Below, piece after piece: positions 49,315-61,027 of a stretch of DNA of 64,000 nt. Both the position numbers and the translations under genes were made by a program. This stretch comes from Apis mellifera. Its lineage: Eukaryota > Arthropoda > Insecta > Hymenoptera > Apidae. The first letter of the stretch is position 1, and each line of letters starts with the position of its first letter. The stretch lies in NCBI RefSeq assembly GCF_003254395.2, contig NC_037640.1, forward strand, positions 3,435,501-3,499,500, read 5' to 3'. Under the pieces are notes generated by a model. It saw only the letters and a list, made by a program, of their open reading frames with translations, made no database searches and was not told the DNA's origin.

Positions 49315-51685
49315 TTATTTATGTATTTAAAATACATTGTGTTTTTACAACAAAAATGTACATCAATGTACATTGCTGAAAAGTTCATTCTGATTGAAAG
49401 AACTTCGAAATAATTACATGTAGTATATGTGTGCAGGAAATATAATTATTCTAAATTTATATTTACAGAAATATATAAAGAAAATTGTCTCAATTTAAAT
49501 TTATTCTTATGCATAATTATTTTATGCATACAGAATTCAATTTTTAATTACTCATTAAAAAAGATAGAATGGCTAAATTATTATTGCATAAAAAATATCT
49601 ATAAAATGCAAATTTGTATACAAAATATCTATAAAATGCAAATACTGGAAGATTAAATCTTTGATCTGGATAGCTATAGCGCACTTAATTTGTAAATATT
49701 GTTAAAAAGTTTAAATGAAAAGTATCATAAGATACGCGCACACTTTTTTCCAAACTTTTATATGATTACCTTTAATTTTTTATTATAATATATTTTATAA
49801 ATATCTTCTCCTTGATTAACTTTTAATGTTTGAAAAAAAGTGTGCAGTGATGTCTTGAATATTGCATACATAATATATTGTTATTATATAACGTTATCAA
49901 CGATTGTATTATTTAAAATTAATCTATAAACTACTGTTATTTGTAAAATATAAGAAATTATCACATAAAATATAAAAAAAAAAAACATTTCCAGTATATT
50001 TTATCACTTTTAAACAAGCACGAAATTTTTCTGAAAAATTGATTTTTGAGATTATAAAATTTATAAAATATAGATATAAATTAAGATCTAGGATAAAAAT
50101 ACATGATAAAAGTATTAACTGCCATTTAGTAAATACAAAATAAATATAATATTGTACAATACATGCAATATATATTGTACAGATATTTTTATAAAATTAT
50201 TGATGAATATAGTATTGATGATCTAAAATGTATTCCATTAATAGAACTGATCTTGAATACTATAAATTGATGAAATATCATTTTGATATGGTTAAATTTT
50301 ATATATAGTGTGCACTTGAACCAATAGATTATTGAATAAAAAATCAGAAATTTATATATCCCACAGCTATACAAAAAGCACCAGCATGCATGTCACATTT
50401 ATAATTAATGCAAGCCTTTTCATTAAAAATAATCCTTAAAAATTATGATGTTATATATTATTTATTTTGTGTATGTAAAGCATTACTAAAGTATTAGGTA
50501 GCTTTTAAATAAGTTACAGTGCTTTAGAAATGCGTTCATACCTTTTATACGTACAAGGTTGTACAAAAAGCTTTATTTGATGTGTTTATAATACTATTCA
50601 TTTTGTAGGAAAATCTTTAAACACCGACTGCAGAGCATTCCAAGAGCAGCAGAGTATGTTTTATGATATAGATATTTCAAAATCATATATATAAAGATGA
50701 TTCAGAAGATTTTGTCATAAATATATATATTACTATTGCTGCTCTTAGTTTGTGCTGCAAAGATAAGGCAAATTTAGATTACAAAGCTAAATTACATTTT
50801 ATATCTATTCCTTATTTATAAAGCAGTTGATGATCGTGATTATTACTATTATTATTTTATCACAAGCCAATGGTGTACGAAATACTTAAAATACTGTTTG
50901 TAGCTCGCGAACTGCACAAAGCGTGATACGAGTAGGACGTTCAATTTGACCTTACAGTTTACAGTTGTATTCTGGAAATATTAACCATAAAATATTACTT
51001 TTTTCCGCGTAAATATAGTTTTAATTTGCATATTTTAACGAAACTGAAAAATATTTGTAAAAACAAATAAAATTGTATGAATTTAATTTATAAAAATATA
51101 AATATGTTCATTGGCAACAGAAGAAACATAATGAGCAACAAATAAAAAAATACTTTTATCGTTAAAATTCACCTTATTACGAGGAAAGTATTGCAGATGG
51201 GCAAGAAATCTCTTCAAATAATTTTGTTAGACCTAGAAGAAAAAGTATGTTACCAGCAAAATTGTTACTATAATGATATTAAATAGTTTCGTCTTCATTG
51301 TCAATTCATGATCATATAATCATGTTTGAATATTTTATAGTTATGTTGCCAATGGTTTTAATTTAATTTTAAAGGATTAAGTTCAAATTATTTAAACAGA
51401 AATAAGTATTATTTAGGTCAATGAAAACAATAAAATTCATATATAATGTAATGTCCTTATATATCCTAAATACAATAATCATTGTTTATAAGTGTTGGTA
51501 CAATTCGCAATATAGTATACTCCTTCCACATATAAACAAATTTTATATGTTCATTCCAGAACCTCCTTTTATGCACCACAAAAATTATTCATTTCAATTA
51601 GATTATGATTGTGAATCTTCAGAAATGTTTCATGCATTATGTTATGAAAACATAAAAAATATTTAAAATCTTATATATCTGTAAC
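49315..51685. other. CTR1-RAB9 convergent intergenic region
   Basis: AT-rich DNA holding the 3' UTRs of two converging genes. A duplicated 23-base unit (TAAAATGCAAAT.. type) occurs at about 49600-49640. Two short segments with both splice consensus ends, 50609-50653 and 51197-51244, and one open frame, 51421-51666, are described separately. Nothing else is recognised. Confidence 0.55.
51421..51666 (+). CDS. Hypothetical 81-residue ORF, unrecognised
   Basis: ATG at 51421 opens 81 codons to TAA at 51664-51666. The first about 30 residues are hydrophobic (SLYILNTIIIVYKCW), like a signal or membrane anchor; the rest is mixed, with FIPEPPFMHHKNYSF and an acidic end. An acceptor-like TATTTAG lies four bases before the ATG. 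Its end is 20 bases from the RAB9 stop on the other strand. No family is recognised; it may be part of RAB9 3' UTR sequence read backwards. Confidence 0.22.
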   Translation: MKTIKFIYNVMSLYILNTIIIVYKCWYNSQYSILLPHINKFYMFIPEPPFMHHKNYSFQLDYDCESSEMFHALCYENIKNI

Positions 51686-52450
51686 CTACTCAGCACCAGA
51701 CACAGGCATACAACAACTTGAACGATGAGGAGATTGTTGTTTGGAAAGATCAACAGTATCTTCTACTAATGGTCTTTCTAATCTAGCTTCAAGTTGTGCC
51801 CAAGCAGCAACAGCTGCACCAAATGCTGCTTCAACATTGGTTGCATCTTTTGCAGATGTTTCTACTAGAGGAGGATCTCCATTTTCTGCACACCAAGCTT
51901 GAGCTTCTTCTGTGGAAACTTGTTTCTCAGAATCTGGAACATCCACCTATAAAAATTATTTTCATAAATATTATTAGTATTATTTTTTTCTTCCTTTATC
52001 AGAATTCCTGCTTACTTTATTTCCAACAACTATAAATGGAAATGTTGATCCTTCTTGAACATCAGCATAATAAAGAAATTCAGATCTCCAAAGTGCTAAA
52101 TTTTTGAAGCTTGTTCTATCATCCACAGCATAAGTTAAAAGGCAAATATCAGAGCCTCTATAAAATGGAGTTCTAAGAGTTTTGAATCTTTCTTGTCCAG
52201 CTGTATCCCATATTTGTAATGTATATGCTTCTCCATTAATTTCAATATCTTTATTTAGAAATTCTACTCCAATTGTATGAAAACTATGTTCATCAAAGTG
52301 ATTTGATACAAATCTATTCATAAGACAGGATTTTCCAACACCACCATCACCCAAAATTACCACTTTTAAAAGTGTAGATCTTTGGGAATTACGATTTTGT
52401 AGATTACCACCTCTAAGTGTACCTACTATAGCTGAATTATTTCCTGACAT
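51686..52450 (-). CDS. RAB9: Small GTPase Rab9
   Basis: Rab9 directs late-endosome to trans-Golgi transport. Two coding exons on the minus strand (52016-52450 and 51686-51946, phase 0) give 231 residues; human Rab9A has 201. P-loop GDGGVGKS is at residues 34-41, the switch-I segment HTIGVEFLNKD near 58-68, DTAGQE at 82-87, NKVD at 144-147 (split by the intron after NK) and ETSAK at 174-178. The Rab9-specific run QVSTEEAQAWC in exon two settles the subfamily. The N-terminus is about 20 residues longer than in mammals, with no upstream in-frame ATG needed. The prenylation cysteines (223-224) are not terminal: seven residues, MPVSGAE, follow. The gene diverges from DROSHA. Confidence 0.93.
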
Positions 52451-54025
52451 CTTTTATTTTTTTTTTATTATTTTAGAATAACAAAGAAACTATATATTGA
52501 AAAATATGATATATATTTATATTCTTCATATATATAATTATTTTCAATACCAAATATATAAATTCTTCATTCGTGAAACATCGAATGTATTGGAGATTCT
52601 TTGTCAATGTAGTAATCAGCTGATTCTGATATTAAATAAGACAATCCACTTTTTTTATATTATATACATTTTAAGCCAACAGTATATGCTCACTCGGGGT
52701 TTATAACTTTGTATAATTCACACAATAAACAATTATATTATTTAAAACGCTTTAGTATTGTAATTTTCGTTTCGCGATAAAGCATAACCTTTTCATTTTA
52801 TAGTGATGTTAATAGAACTTTAATATCAATTTAAATAAGATTCATATTATTTTAACGAATGAAATTGTAATTTTCAATTTCACAAGAGCCATGTACCTTA
52901 TCTTCTTTGATGTTAACTTAATTATTCGAGCAAAGTCGCAATACCTTGAAAAGATGCCTTTTGGTACTGACTCATAGCCATCACCGAATAAAATTGCAAT
53001 TTTCTCAAATAAATATATATCTTATGTTCACTCCAAAACATTTGGCAATAATAAAAATCATGAACAATTTTCCAATGTTGAAGAGCTAAAAAGTATTATT
53101 GCTCCTGAACATTTTTGTTGCGCGCAAAGTATTTGACACTTTGCAGACGACAAAAGAAACGCCCATGTTGGATATTAAACATATAGGATGAATATGGCCA
53201 CCAGAAATTATAAATAATGTTAATCCTATGCATATATTGAACGATATTACACTTATATATATTAACTAACAATAAATTACATAAGAACTAATAATAAATA
53301 AAATAATAATAGTTGCATGTGTATTATTTAATTTATGCCAAGAATTAATATATATAATCTTGATTCTATTAATATATGTGTGATGATTAAAATGTTTTAA
53401 AACTACTAGTTGCTATATCATAATTATATCATAAAATATTTTCTTTTTTTAACTAAACACTAATTAAATTAAAAAAACTATTTCAATTTTAATTTAATAA
53501 ACTAAATAATATTATAATATTATTCAATATAATAATATCGATGTATGTTACTAAAATAAAAAAAAAGAAATTGATAGATTATTACATAAAAGTTATTGTA
53601 AGCAAATATTATAATTATATACAATTTTTCCATTTTTAAATATTATAATTTAAATTATGTTTATCATATGACCAATAGATGGTACTACAGTGCTTGAAAA
53701 ATGCTTTTTTATGCATAGATGTCGTTTTACAATAAATGTTAGTGTTTTAATAGAAGTTGAAATTTTACATTATGTGAAAGTTAAAAAAAAGTGAAAGAAA
53801 GTATAAAAAAAAAAGTATTATTCTCATATTTTTTCGATAATTTTCATAATTAGAAATAAACATTAAAATTTTGTTACATTGAACAAAAGTTTGAAATTAT
53901 AAAAACATTTTTACTTAGTTTTAAATATTATACATCATCATTTATTTTCATAAAAGTATAAAATTTATTTTATTCATTTAATTTTTATTCATTTAATATT
54001 TCAGGTGATATAATATTTGTGGAAA
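52451..54025. promoter_or_regulatory. RAB9-DROSHA divergent intergenic region
   Basis: 1.6 kb of AT-rich DNA with the 5' ends of both genes. DROSHA has an untranslated leader interrupted by an intron whose acceptor TTTCAG ends at 54004. A less AT-rich patch at about 52890-53170 may mark start sites. At 53674-53682 AATAGATGG repeats the word seen in the CTCF-like element upstream of ANAPC15, but continues with T instead of C. No coding sequence is supported. Confidence 0.4.
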
Positions 54026-57000
54026 ATGGCAAATCCTCCTCCAAATGTTGGCCAATCTTATTTTTGGGGTTCAGGAGTTTCTCAACCACAAAATATGGGA
54101 TATTATTCTGTACCACCTCCAAATTTTCCACCTCCAAACTTCAGACAACCACCACCTTCTTATAACATGCCAGTTTCTACATTGTCTGAAAATAAAGCTG
54201 GAAATTATGCTTCTCCATATCATTCTATGGGAACATGTTATCAAAATGAAGTTTCAAATGCTTATCATGATGTTTCTTATCAAACTCAAACAGAATTGCA
54301 ATGTAACAATCAAAATTATAATTTATCTAATTATTCTCAATCAATAAGTGGAAATTTTAATACAAACTGGGATGAAAGGAATATATATCATAATAATGAT
54401 AATACACAATGGAAATCAAATAATTATTCATCAGATTGGAATAAGTCACAGAATACAAAAGAATCTTGGTATGAAACAAATAAAATAGAAGATGATAGAA
54501 AATCTATGTATGCAAAATTTAATAGTTCCCCCAAAAATAGAAGATTTGAATGGAGATATAGAGAAAAAGAAGTTTCTAATAGTTATTCAATTAATAAAAG
54601 ACGTTCTAGAAGTCCTGAAAATAGATCAAGAGAAAGTAGATCAAGTAGATCACCATATAGATCAAGACATGATTATCAAAGAGATAAATATTCAAAATAT
54701 GTTAAAAATAGATCGATTTCTAGAGAACGTTTACATTATGAAGAAGATTCTGATAGAAGATCATCATACAGAAGAAATAATTCATATGTATCACACTCTC
54801 AAAGATCTTATACAAGTTATAGAAGTAGGAAAAGATCAAGATCTCAAGAATCTTATTCATCTAGAACTATTAGTCCTAATAATAATCCTGTCATTAATAA
54901 GGATAGAACTGAAAGAGAATTACTTCTAGAAAAATATAGGTAATATATACTTTTTAAATTTATATGTGCACATTAATATTTAGATTCAATTCTTTTTATT
55001 TTACAATTCAAGACAAGATTATTGTGCAACAAGCAAAGATATGGAAAGAAAAATGGATGAATTATCTGCAATGGGACCTGAAGGTATCATGGAAAATGCT
55101 AGAAAAGTATGGACACGTACTGCACCAGCAGATTTGTATTATACTAGAGATGAAAATAATCCAAAAATAATGAGAGGTACACAGAAATTACATGAGTTAT
55201 GTGAATTATTTAAAAAAATATTATTAGATAGAGCTGCAGCTGCAAGAGCTTTACAGGTATACTTCTCTTAATGTGATAAAAAAAGTTTATTATTATTAAA
55301 TTTATTATTAAATTAAGTTATTATTAAATTATTATTATATATATTTAAAAATATTTTAATTTTTTGTTATGAAGCCTCCTTATGAACCACCTCCAAGAAA
55401 AACTAGAGCTCGTTTATGTAAACATAAATCTGAAGCTTGTAGTAGTTCTTCTTCTGATAGTGATAGTTCAATGGATGAAGATGATAGAACAATGGAAGAA
55501 TTAATGGCAAAAAAACAACATCCACAAAGATTACATCCTGAAATGTGGTTTAATGATCCTGGAGAAGTAAGTATTTGTTGTAAATAATTTGATAATATTA
55601 TAAGCTAAATTAAAATAAAATATTCAATATTATAGATGAATGATGGACCATTGTGCAGGTGTAGTGCAAAATCAAGAAGATCTGGTATTAGGCATGGAAT
55701 TTATGCTGGAGAAGGTGCAATAAATAAATGCGATTTAAATTCGAATAATGCTGATAAATTATATCATTATCGAATAACAATTAGTCCGCCGACAAATTTT
55801 CTTACTAAAACACCGACAATTATTAAGCATGATGAACATGAATTTATATTTGAAGGATTTTCGATGCTTTCACATTTTCCTCTCGTAAAATTGCCAACTT
55901 GTAAAGTCATAAGATTTAACATTGAATATACAATTCTTTATATAGATGAAAAGTTGCCTGAAAATTTTATCATTCGAGAATTGGATTTTTTTCGTAAGTA
56001 TTATTTTATTGTATATCATTTAATGTTCTTTAATTTTATAAAAAAATTATTTTTTTCAGAAACTTATTTATTCAAGGAAGTATTGGAACTTATAGACTTT
56101 GATTTACAAGCCGCGCAAAATAAATCTGGTTGTGGGCAATTTCATTTTATGCCAAGATTCGTACGAGATTTAGCCGATAATGGACAAGAAATATTATCTA
56201 TGAATGAGGTTTTAAATTATTTAATAAAAAGTAGTAAATTATTAATAGATCCAGATGATCTGCCTAGATTGGTAGAAATGCCACAATATAAATGGCAAAA
56301 TTTTGCCGATGAAGTAAAGGGTATGATTGTTACATTTCCTGGAAAGAAACCATGTAGTGTTCGTGTAGATCAATTAGATAGAAATCAAACTGATCAACCA
56401 CCTGGCGTAATTGCCTATCCTGAAATTGTACATTTTGGAATTAGACCACCACAACTTAGTTATGCAGGAAACGCAGAGTAAATATTTTTTGTGAAATATT
56501 ATTTATGAAATTTTTTTTTTTTTTTTAATAAAAAACAATTTTTAAATTGTTCCTGTTTATTTCAGTTATCAAAAAGCATGGAGAGATTATGTAAAATTTC
56601 GCCATTTATTAGCTAACATGCCAAAACCATCATTTGAAGATAAAAGAAAATTAGAAGCAAAAGAGAATAAACTCCAAGAATTAAGAACTCAAAGTAAAAT
56701 GAAACGCGATGTTACCGTAGATGTTAGTTCTGAAGGATTTTATAGAACTGGAATAATGTGCGACATAGTACAACACGCAATGTTAATTCCTGTACTTGTT
56801 TGCCATTTAAGATTTCATAAATCTTTAGATAACTTAGAACGTACTTTAGGCTATGAATTTAAAAATAGATATCTTCTTCAATTAGCATTGACACATCCTA
56901 GTTATCGTGAAAATTTTGGTACAAATCCTGATCATGCAAGGAATTCTTTGACTAATTGTGGAATAAGACAACCTGAATATGGTGATCGTCGAATACATTA

Positions 57001-58716
57001 TATGAATACTCGTAAACGTGGTATTAACACATTAATTAATATAATGTCAAGATTCGGTGCAAGAACCGAAACAGAGTCTTCGATAGCGCATAATGAAAGA
57101 TTGGAGTTTTTAGGCGATGCAGTCGTTGAATTTCTTACATCAATTCATTTATTTCATATGTTTCCTGATTTAGAAGAAGGTGGTTTGGCTACTTATAGAG
57201 CAGCAATTGTTCAAAATCAACATCTTGCTGTATTAGCAAAAAAGTTAAATTTAGAGGAATATATGCTCTATGCACATGGAAGTGATCTTTGTCACGATTT
57301 AGAATTACGTCATGCAATGGCAAATTGTTTTGAAGCATTAATGGGTTCATTATTTCTTGATGGAGGTATAGAAGTTGCAGATAGAGTATTTGGTGAAACA
57401 TTGTTTAAAGATGAAGAAGATCTTGCAAAAGTTTGGGTAAATTATCCAAAACATCCTTTACAAGAACAGGAACCAACAGGTGACAGACAATGGATACCAA
57501 GTTTTGAATTATTGCAAGTAAGATATCTACGTAAATATACGTATATTTTATATTTTATGTATTAATAATATTTTTTATTTTAGAAACTAACGAAATTTGA
57601 AGAATCTATTGGCATTGAGTTTACTCATATTCGACTTTTGGCTAGAGCATTTACCGATCGTAGTATAGGATATACGAATTTAACGTTGGGTTCCAATCAA
57701 CGTTTAGAATTTTTAGGAGATACCGTATTACAACTTATAGTTTCCGAATATTTATACAAATATTTTCCGGAACATCATGAAGGACATTTGTCTGTAAGTA
57801 ATATTGTAATCTTTTTTTTTATCAACATAAAAAAATTCATTTTTATATTTTATAGTTATTACGGAGTTCTCTTGTAAATAATAAAACTCAAGCTGTTGTA
57901 TGTGATGATTTGGGAATGACGCAATATGCACTTTACGGCAATCCAAAAGCCGAATTAAAAACAAAAGATAGAGCAGACTTATTGGAAGCATTTTTAGGAG
58001 CTCTTTATGTTGATAAAGGCTTGGAATATTGTCGTGTTTTTTGCGATGTATGTTTCTTTCCACGTTTACAGGATTTTATTATGAATCAAGATTGGAATGA
58101 TCCAAAAAGTAAATTGCAACAATGTTGTTTGACATTAAGAACAATGGATGGTGGAGAGCCTGATATTCCTGTATACAAGTAAATTCAGATCATATAAATT
58201 CATTATACATAAATATAGAGATATATAAGTTATATTATATAATATTAAATAAATAATATAATATAATATATAATATAGGATATAAATTAAGATTATATGC
58301 ATTACTATTATATAATGAAATTGATTTAATTTTTTATTTAGAGTAATTGAATGTAAAGGACCAACAAATACAAGAGTTTATACAGTTGCTGTATATTTTC
58401 AAGGAAAACGATTAGCAAAAGCATCAGGTCATAGTATTCAAGAAGCAGAAATGAATTCAGCAAAAGAAGCTTTAGAAAAATCTCAAGGTAAGTTAAATAT
58501 TTAAAAAATCAGAAATAATATAATTTTAATATTATTTATTATTTTACAGATTTATTTCCACAATTAGATCATCAAAAACGTGTAATAGCAAAAAGTATGA
58601 AAATGCAACAATGGCCAAATAAACATAAAACAAGAGGAAGGTCCATGAAACCTACAGATAGACATGATGATTCTGATTCTAGTCAACGATCTAAAAGAAG
58701 TCGTAGCGAACTATAA
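54026..58716 (+). CDS. DROSHA: Ribonuclease III Drosha
   Basis: Nuclear RNase III that, with DGCR8/Pasha, cuts primary microRNAs. Ten coding exons: 54026-54939, 55013-55256, 55375-55566, 55636-55993, 56060-56477, 56566-57517, 57584-57793, 57856-58178, 58342-58487, 58550-58716; all phases agree, giving 1307 residues (human about 1374). Order: Pro-rich start (1-60), Asn/Gln/Tyr-rich stretch, Arg/Ser-rich region (about 185-295), central domain with PPYEPPPRKTRARLCKHKS and a Cys-rich CRCSAKSRRSGIRHGIYAGE, then RNase IIIDa (ERLEFLGDAVVEFL, about residue 885), RNase IIIDb (QRLEFLGDTVLQL, about 1067), and one dsRBD (about 1200-1275). Both RNase III signatures keep the acidic catalytic residues, so both domains should be active. 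Start: the first in-frame ATG (MANPPPN) 22 bases after the acceptor. Introns are 62-163 bp. Confidence 0.97.
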
Positions 58717-58843
58717 ATTACGATTCATTAGAATTAATTGAAAGGCTATTTTATATTTAATAATTGATAGTGACTCTGGTACTTTAATAATGAGTATAAT
58801 AATTATTATATATTAAAAAATATAATAGTATTATACAAAAAAT

Positions 58844-58859
58844 AATAAATATATTTATT
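58844..58859. terminator. Palindromic bidirectional poly(A) signal shared by DROSHA and TRUB2
   Basis: The 16-base word AATAAATATATTTATT is its own reverse complement, so it presents AATAAA to transcripts on both strands. It lies 128 bases after the DROSHA stop and 45 bases after the TRUB2 stop, in the 187-bp gap between them. Both genes can end on it with overlapping 3' UTRs. Confidence 0.75.
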
Positions 58860-58903
58860 ATACTTGATAGAATTATTTTTCTCATATCTAAGATATAGAA
58901 TGA

Positions 58904-60124
58904 TTAATAGGCTTCTATAGAATGATTAATAGGCTTTAATGCAGCATTTTCCTGACATAATATATGATCATTTTTATCTATGATTTTTTTACACATTTGC
59001 ATATTGTACATAATTTCCTTTAGATTCCAATATTTTGATAATAATGCTTGTTGTATATTAAACAAACCATCCTGTATACATATTATTTGAGTACAAGTAG
59101 CATTAGAACGAAGTTGCATTCCTAATTCATGAATTATAGTTTTCAGATACAAATCATATTCATTTGTACAAACAACTTCTACAAAAATTACAAAATAAGA
59201 ATATAGAATATATTTTTACCAATTTTTTTCATTGATTTAAAAATTTATTTTACGAAATATATTTACCTAATGTAAATTCTGGTGGTGAAAAATCTGTACA
59301 TTTAATTGTATATATCATAGGAATATTACTATTTGCTGGTCTAATTGGACCTTGAACTGCTAATTCATATGCAGCTTGACTTTGGATATCTACTCCACAT
59401 AATCTATAAATATAAAAAAATTTAATAATATTATATCATATATAATTATTTTATTATATTTAATTATGTAAGTATGTTAAATTTTCACATACTCAAACAT
59501 TTTTTTTTGATGAGAAGATTGCATTGAACTACATAATTTATCAATATGACCACGTTTTATATGCGTATATTTAGATTTTTCTACTATTTTTCCAGTATGA
59601 AAGTAATTATCTGTTGCTTGTCCTAATAATCCTTTTATCTTGTAAAATCTTATGCACATGTTTTCTTTGATTTTATGTATCAATTGATTACCCTTATTAA
59701 TTCCACAAACTAAAACACCAGATATATCTTTGTGCATAATTTTTGTTGCTGCTAATTTAAAATCATTTGGTTGATAACGAGGACCTATTACTAATGGATC
59801 ATCTGCAAAACTTTTTCGAATAATGACTTTCATATTTTTATTTGTTTCACCCTCTATAGCTACATATTTCCTTTGAGGTCGTACATACATGTCATTAAGA
59901 TCTGAAAGTAACAAATTATAATAAATTTTATCAATAAAGAGATTTGTTCATATATATATATATATAAAAGATTATATATTACAACCTTTGCATAAATTAT
60001 CAATGAATGTCTGCCTCATTGCATTGAAATGTATATGAGGAGATTTATAAATAACAAATATACCATTTAATGCATCATATATTAATCTCGCATCATTTAC
60101 GTATTTGTAAACTCTTACCGACAT
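58904..60124 (-). CDS. TRUB2: TruB-family pseudouridine synthase-like protein, TRUB2
   Basis: In mammals TRUB2 is a mitochondrial protein that modifies mt-mRNAs and supports mitoribosome function. Minus-strand exons 59986-60124, 59493-59901, 59267-59403 and 58904-59178 join in phase to 319 residues (human 331). Family signatures: ALNGIFVIYKSPH (about 18-30), ISGVLVCGINKGNQL (106-120), GLLGQATDNYFHTGKI, SSHQKKMFE, QAAYELAVQGPIRP, and the C-terminal IIHELGMQLRSNATCTQ. In TruB enzymes an Asp four residues before the SGVLV serine is the nucleophile; here that place is His103, with Asp105 two residues on. The protein may be inactive, use Asp105, or act as a scaffold. The start chosen is the ATG giving MSVRVYK; upstream codons are in frame (an ATG at 60214) but less family-like. 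It converges with DROSHA and diverges from PHPT1. Confidence 0.88.
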
Positions 60125-60632
60125 GTTAAATTTTTTATCGAATATAACAATACACTGTAATAATAGATCTTCGTTTATAATAATTTTTGACTTATTAATT
60201 TTTATAAAATACACTATACTAAGATATAAGGTTATATATCGATATAAATTTAAATTGTATTTTTTATTTCTTTTATTTATTTTATGATATTTTATATTTA
60301 AAATTTAAACATATTTTTATAATAATTCATAAATGATCAGTCTTTTGATAAAAATCATTTGATCTACATAGTTTCTCGATTTATTAATATTTTTATAAAA
60401 TATACCATAGATATAAGGTTACATATTGATACAAATATGAATTGTATTTTTTATTTCTTTTATTTAGTTTATCATATTTTATATTTAAAATCTAAACATA
60501 ATATTTAAAATCATTTAGTTTGTATAATTTTTTTACTCTTTTTTTAATCTTTACAGAGTTGTCCTCTAACGGCAAAAATAAGAAAAAGTCAGCCATCTTT
60601 GGAACAGAAGGACATCTATTATAGTTTTATAA
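60125..60632. promoter_or_regulatory. TRUB2/PHPT1 bidirectional promoter region
   Basis: This is the 508 bp between the divergent start codons of TRUB2 and PHPT1. Most of it is the duplicated segment listed next. A possible acceptor, CTTTACAG, at 60551-60557 would put PHPT1's 5' leader in a separate exon; otherwise the start site lies in the last 100 bp. Confidence 0.5.
60191..60500. repeat. About 122-bp direct duplication inside the TRUB2/PHPT1 promoter
   Basis: Copies at 60191-60313 and 60380-60500 align over their whole length with roughly ten substitutions and small gaps, separated by 66 bp. Both share TATAAGGTTA, a GTATTTTTTATTTCTTTTAT run and TTTATATTTAAAAT. The copies are AT-rich but not simple repeats, so the match is a real duplication. 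The first copy starts only 67 bases from the TRUB2 ATG. Confidence 0.85.
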
Positions 60633-61027
60633 ATGGCTGAAAGTTTAAAGAATTTTGGAAGTGTAGTGTTTAATAACCGGCATATAATTTTTAAAGGTAT
60701 TTAAAAACTAAATAACAATATTTGTGTCTAAATATTGTGATATAATACTTCAAAAATAATTAATTTTTATTTTCGAAGATAATTTCGATATATTTGCATT
60801 AATAGAACGTAGATATTAAATTAACTGATAGGTTATTGCATTTATTTTTTCAGCGATATTCTCAAATACTAAACAATTTGTCACGATGTCTGAATCATTA
60901 AATAAAGTACCCGATGTGGATATTGATGGGCACGGAAGATTTAAATATATCTTAATCAACGTTTTTGACGAAGCTAATAACGTTAGCAAATCTATTGTCA
61001 GAGGTTATGCTAGAGCTCAGTGGCATA
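60633..61027 (+). CDS. PHPT1: Phosphohistidine phosphatase (PHPT1/janus family), first two exons
   Basis: This enzyme removes phosphate from protein histidines; Drosophila homologues are janus A/B. Exons 60633-60696 and 60854-61027 join in phase. Residues 1-32 (MAESLKNFGSVVFNNRHIIF...) form a basic-hydrophobic N-terminal extension, perhaps a mitochondrial leader; janus A has a comparable one. The family start then follows at an in-frame ATG (60886), with VPDVDIDGHGRFKYILI and SIVRGYARAQWH. The final His (61024-61026) aligns with catalytic His53 of human PHPT1. After a consensus donor (A then GTGAGT) I find no exon for the conserved GGGR and GYS segments up to 64000. They are either outside the window or lost; without splicing the frame stops two codons later. 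Confidence 0.8.
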
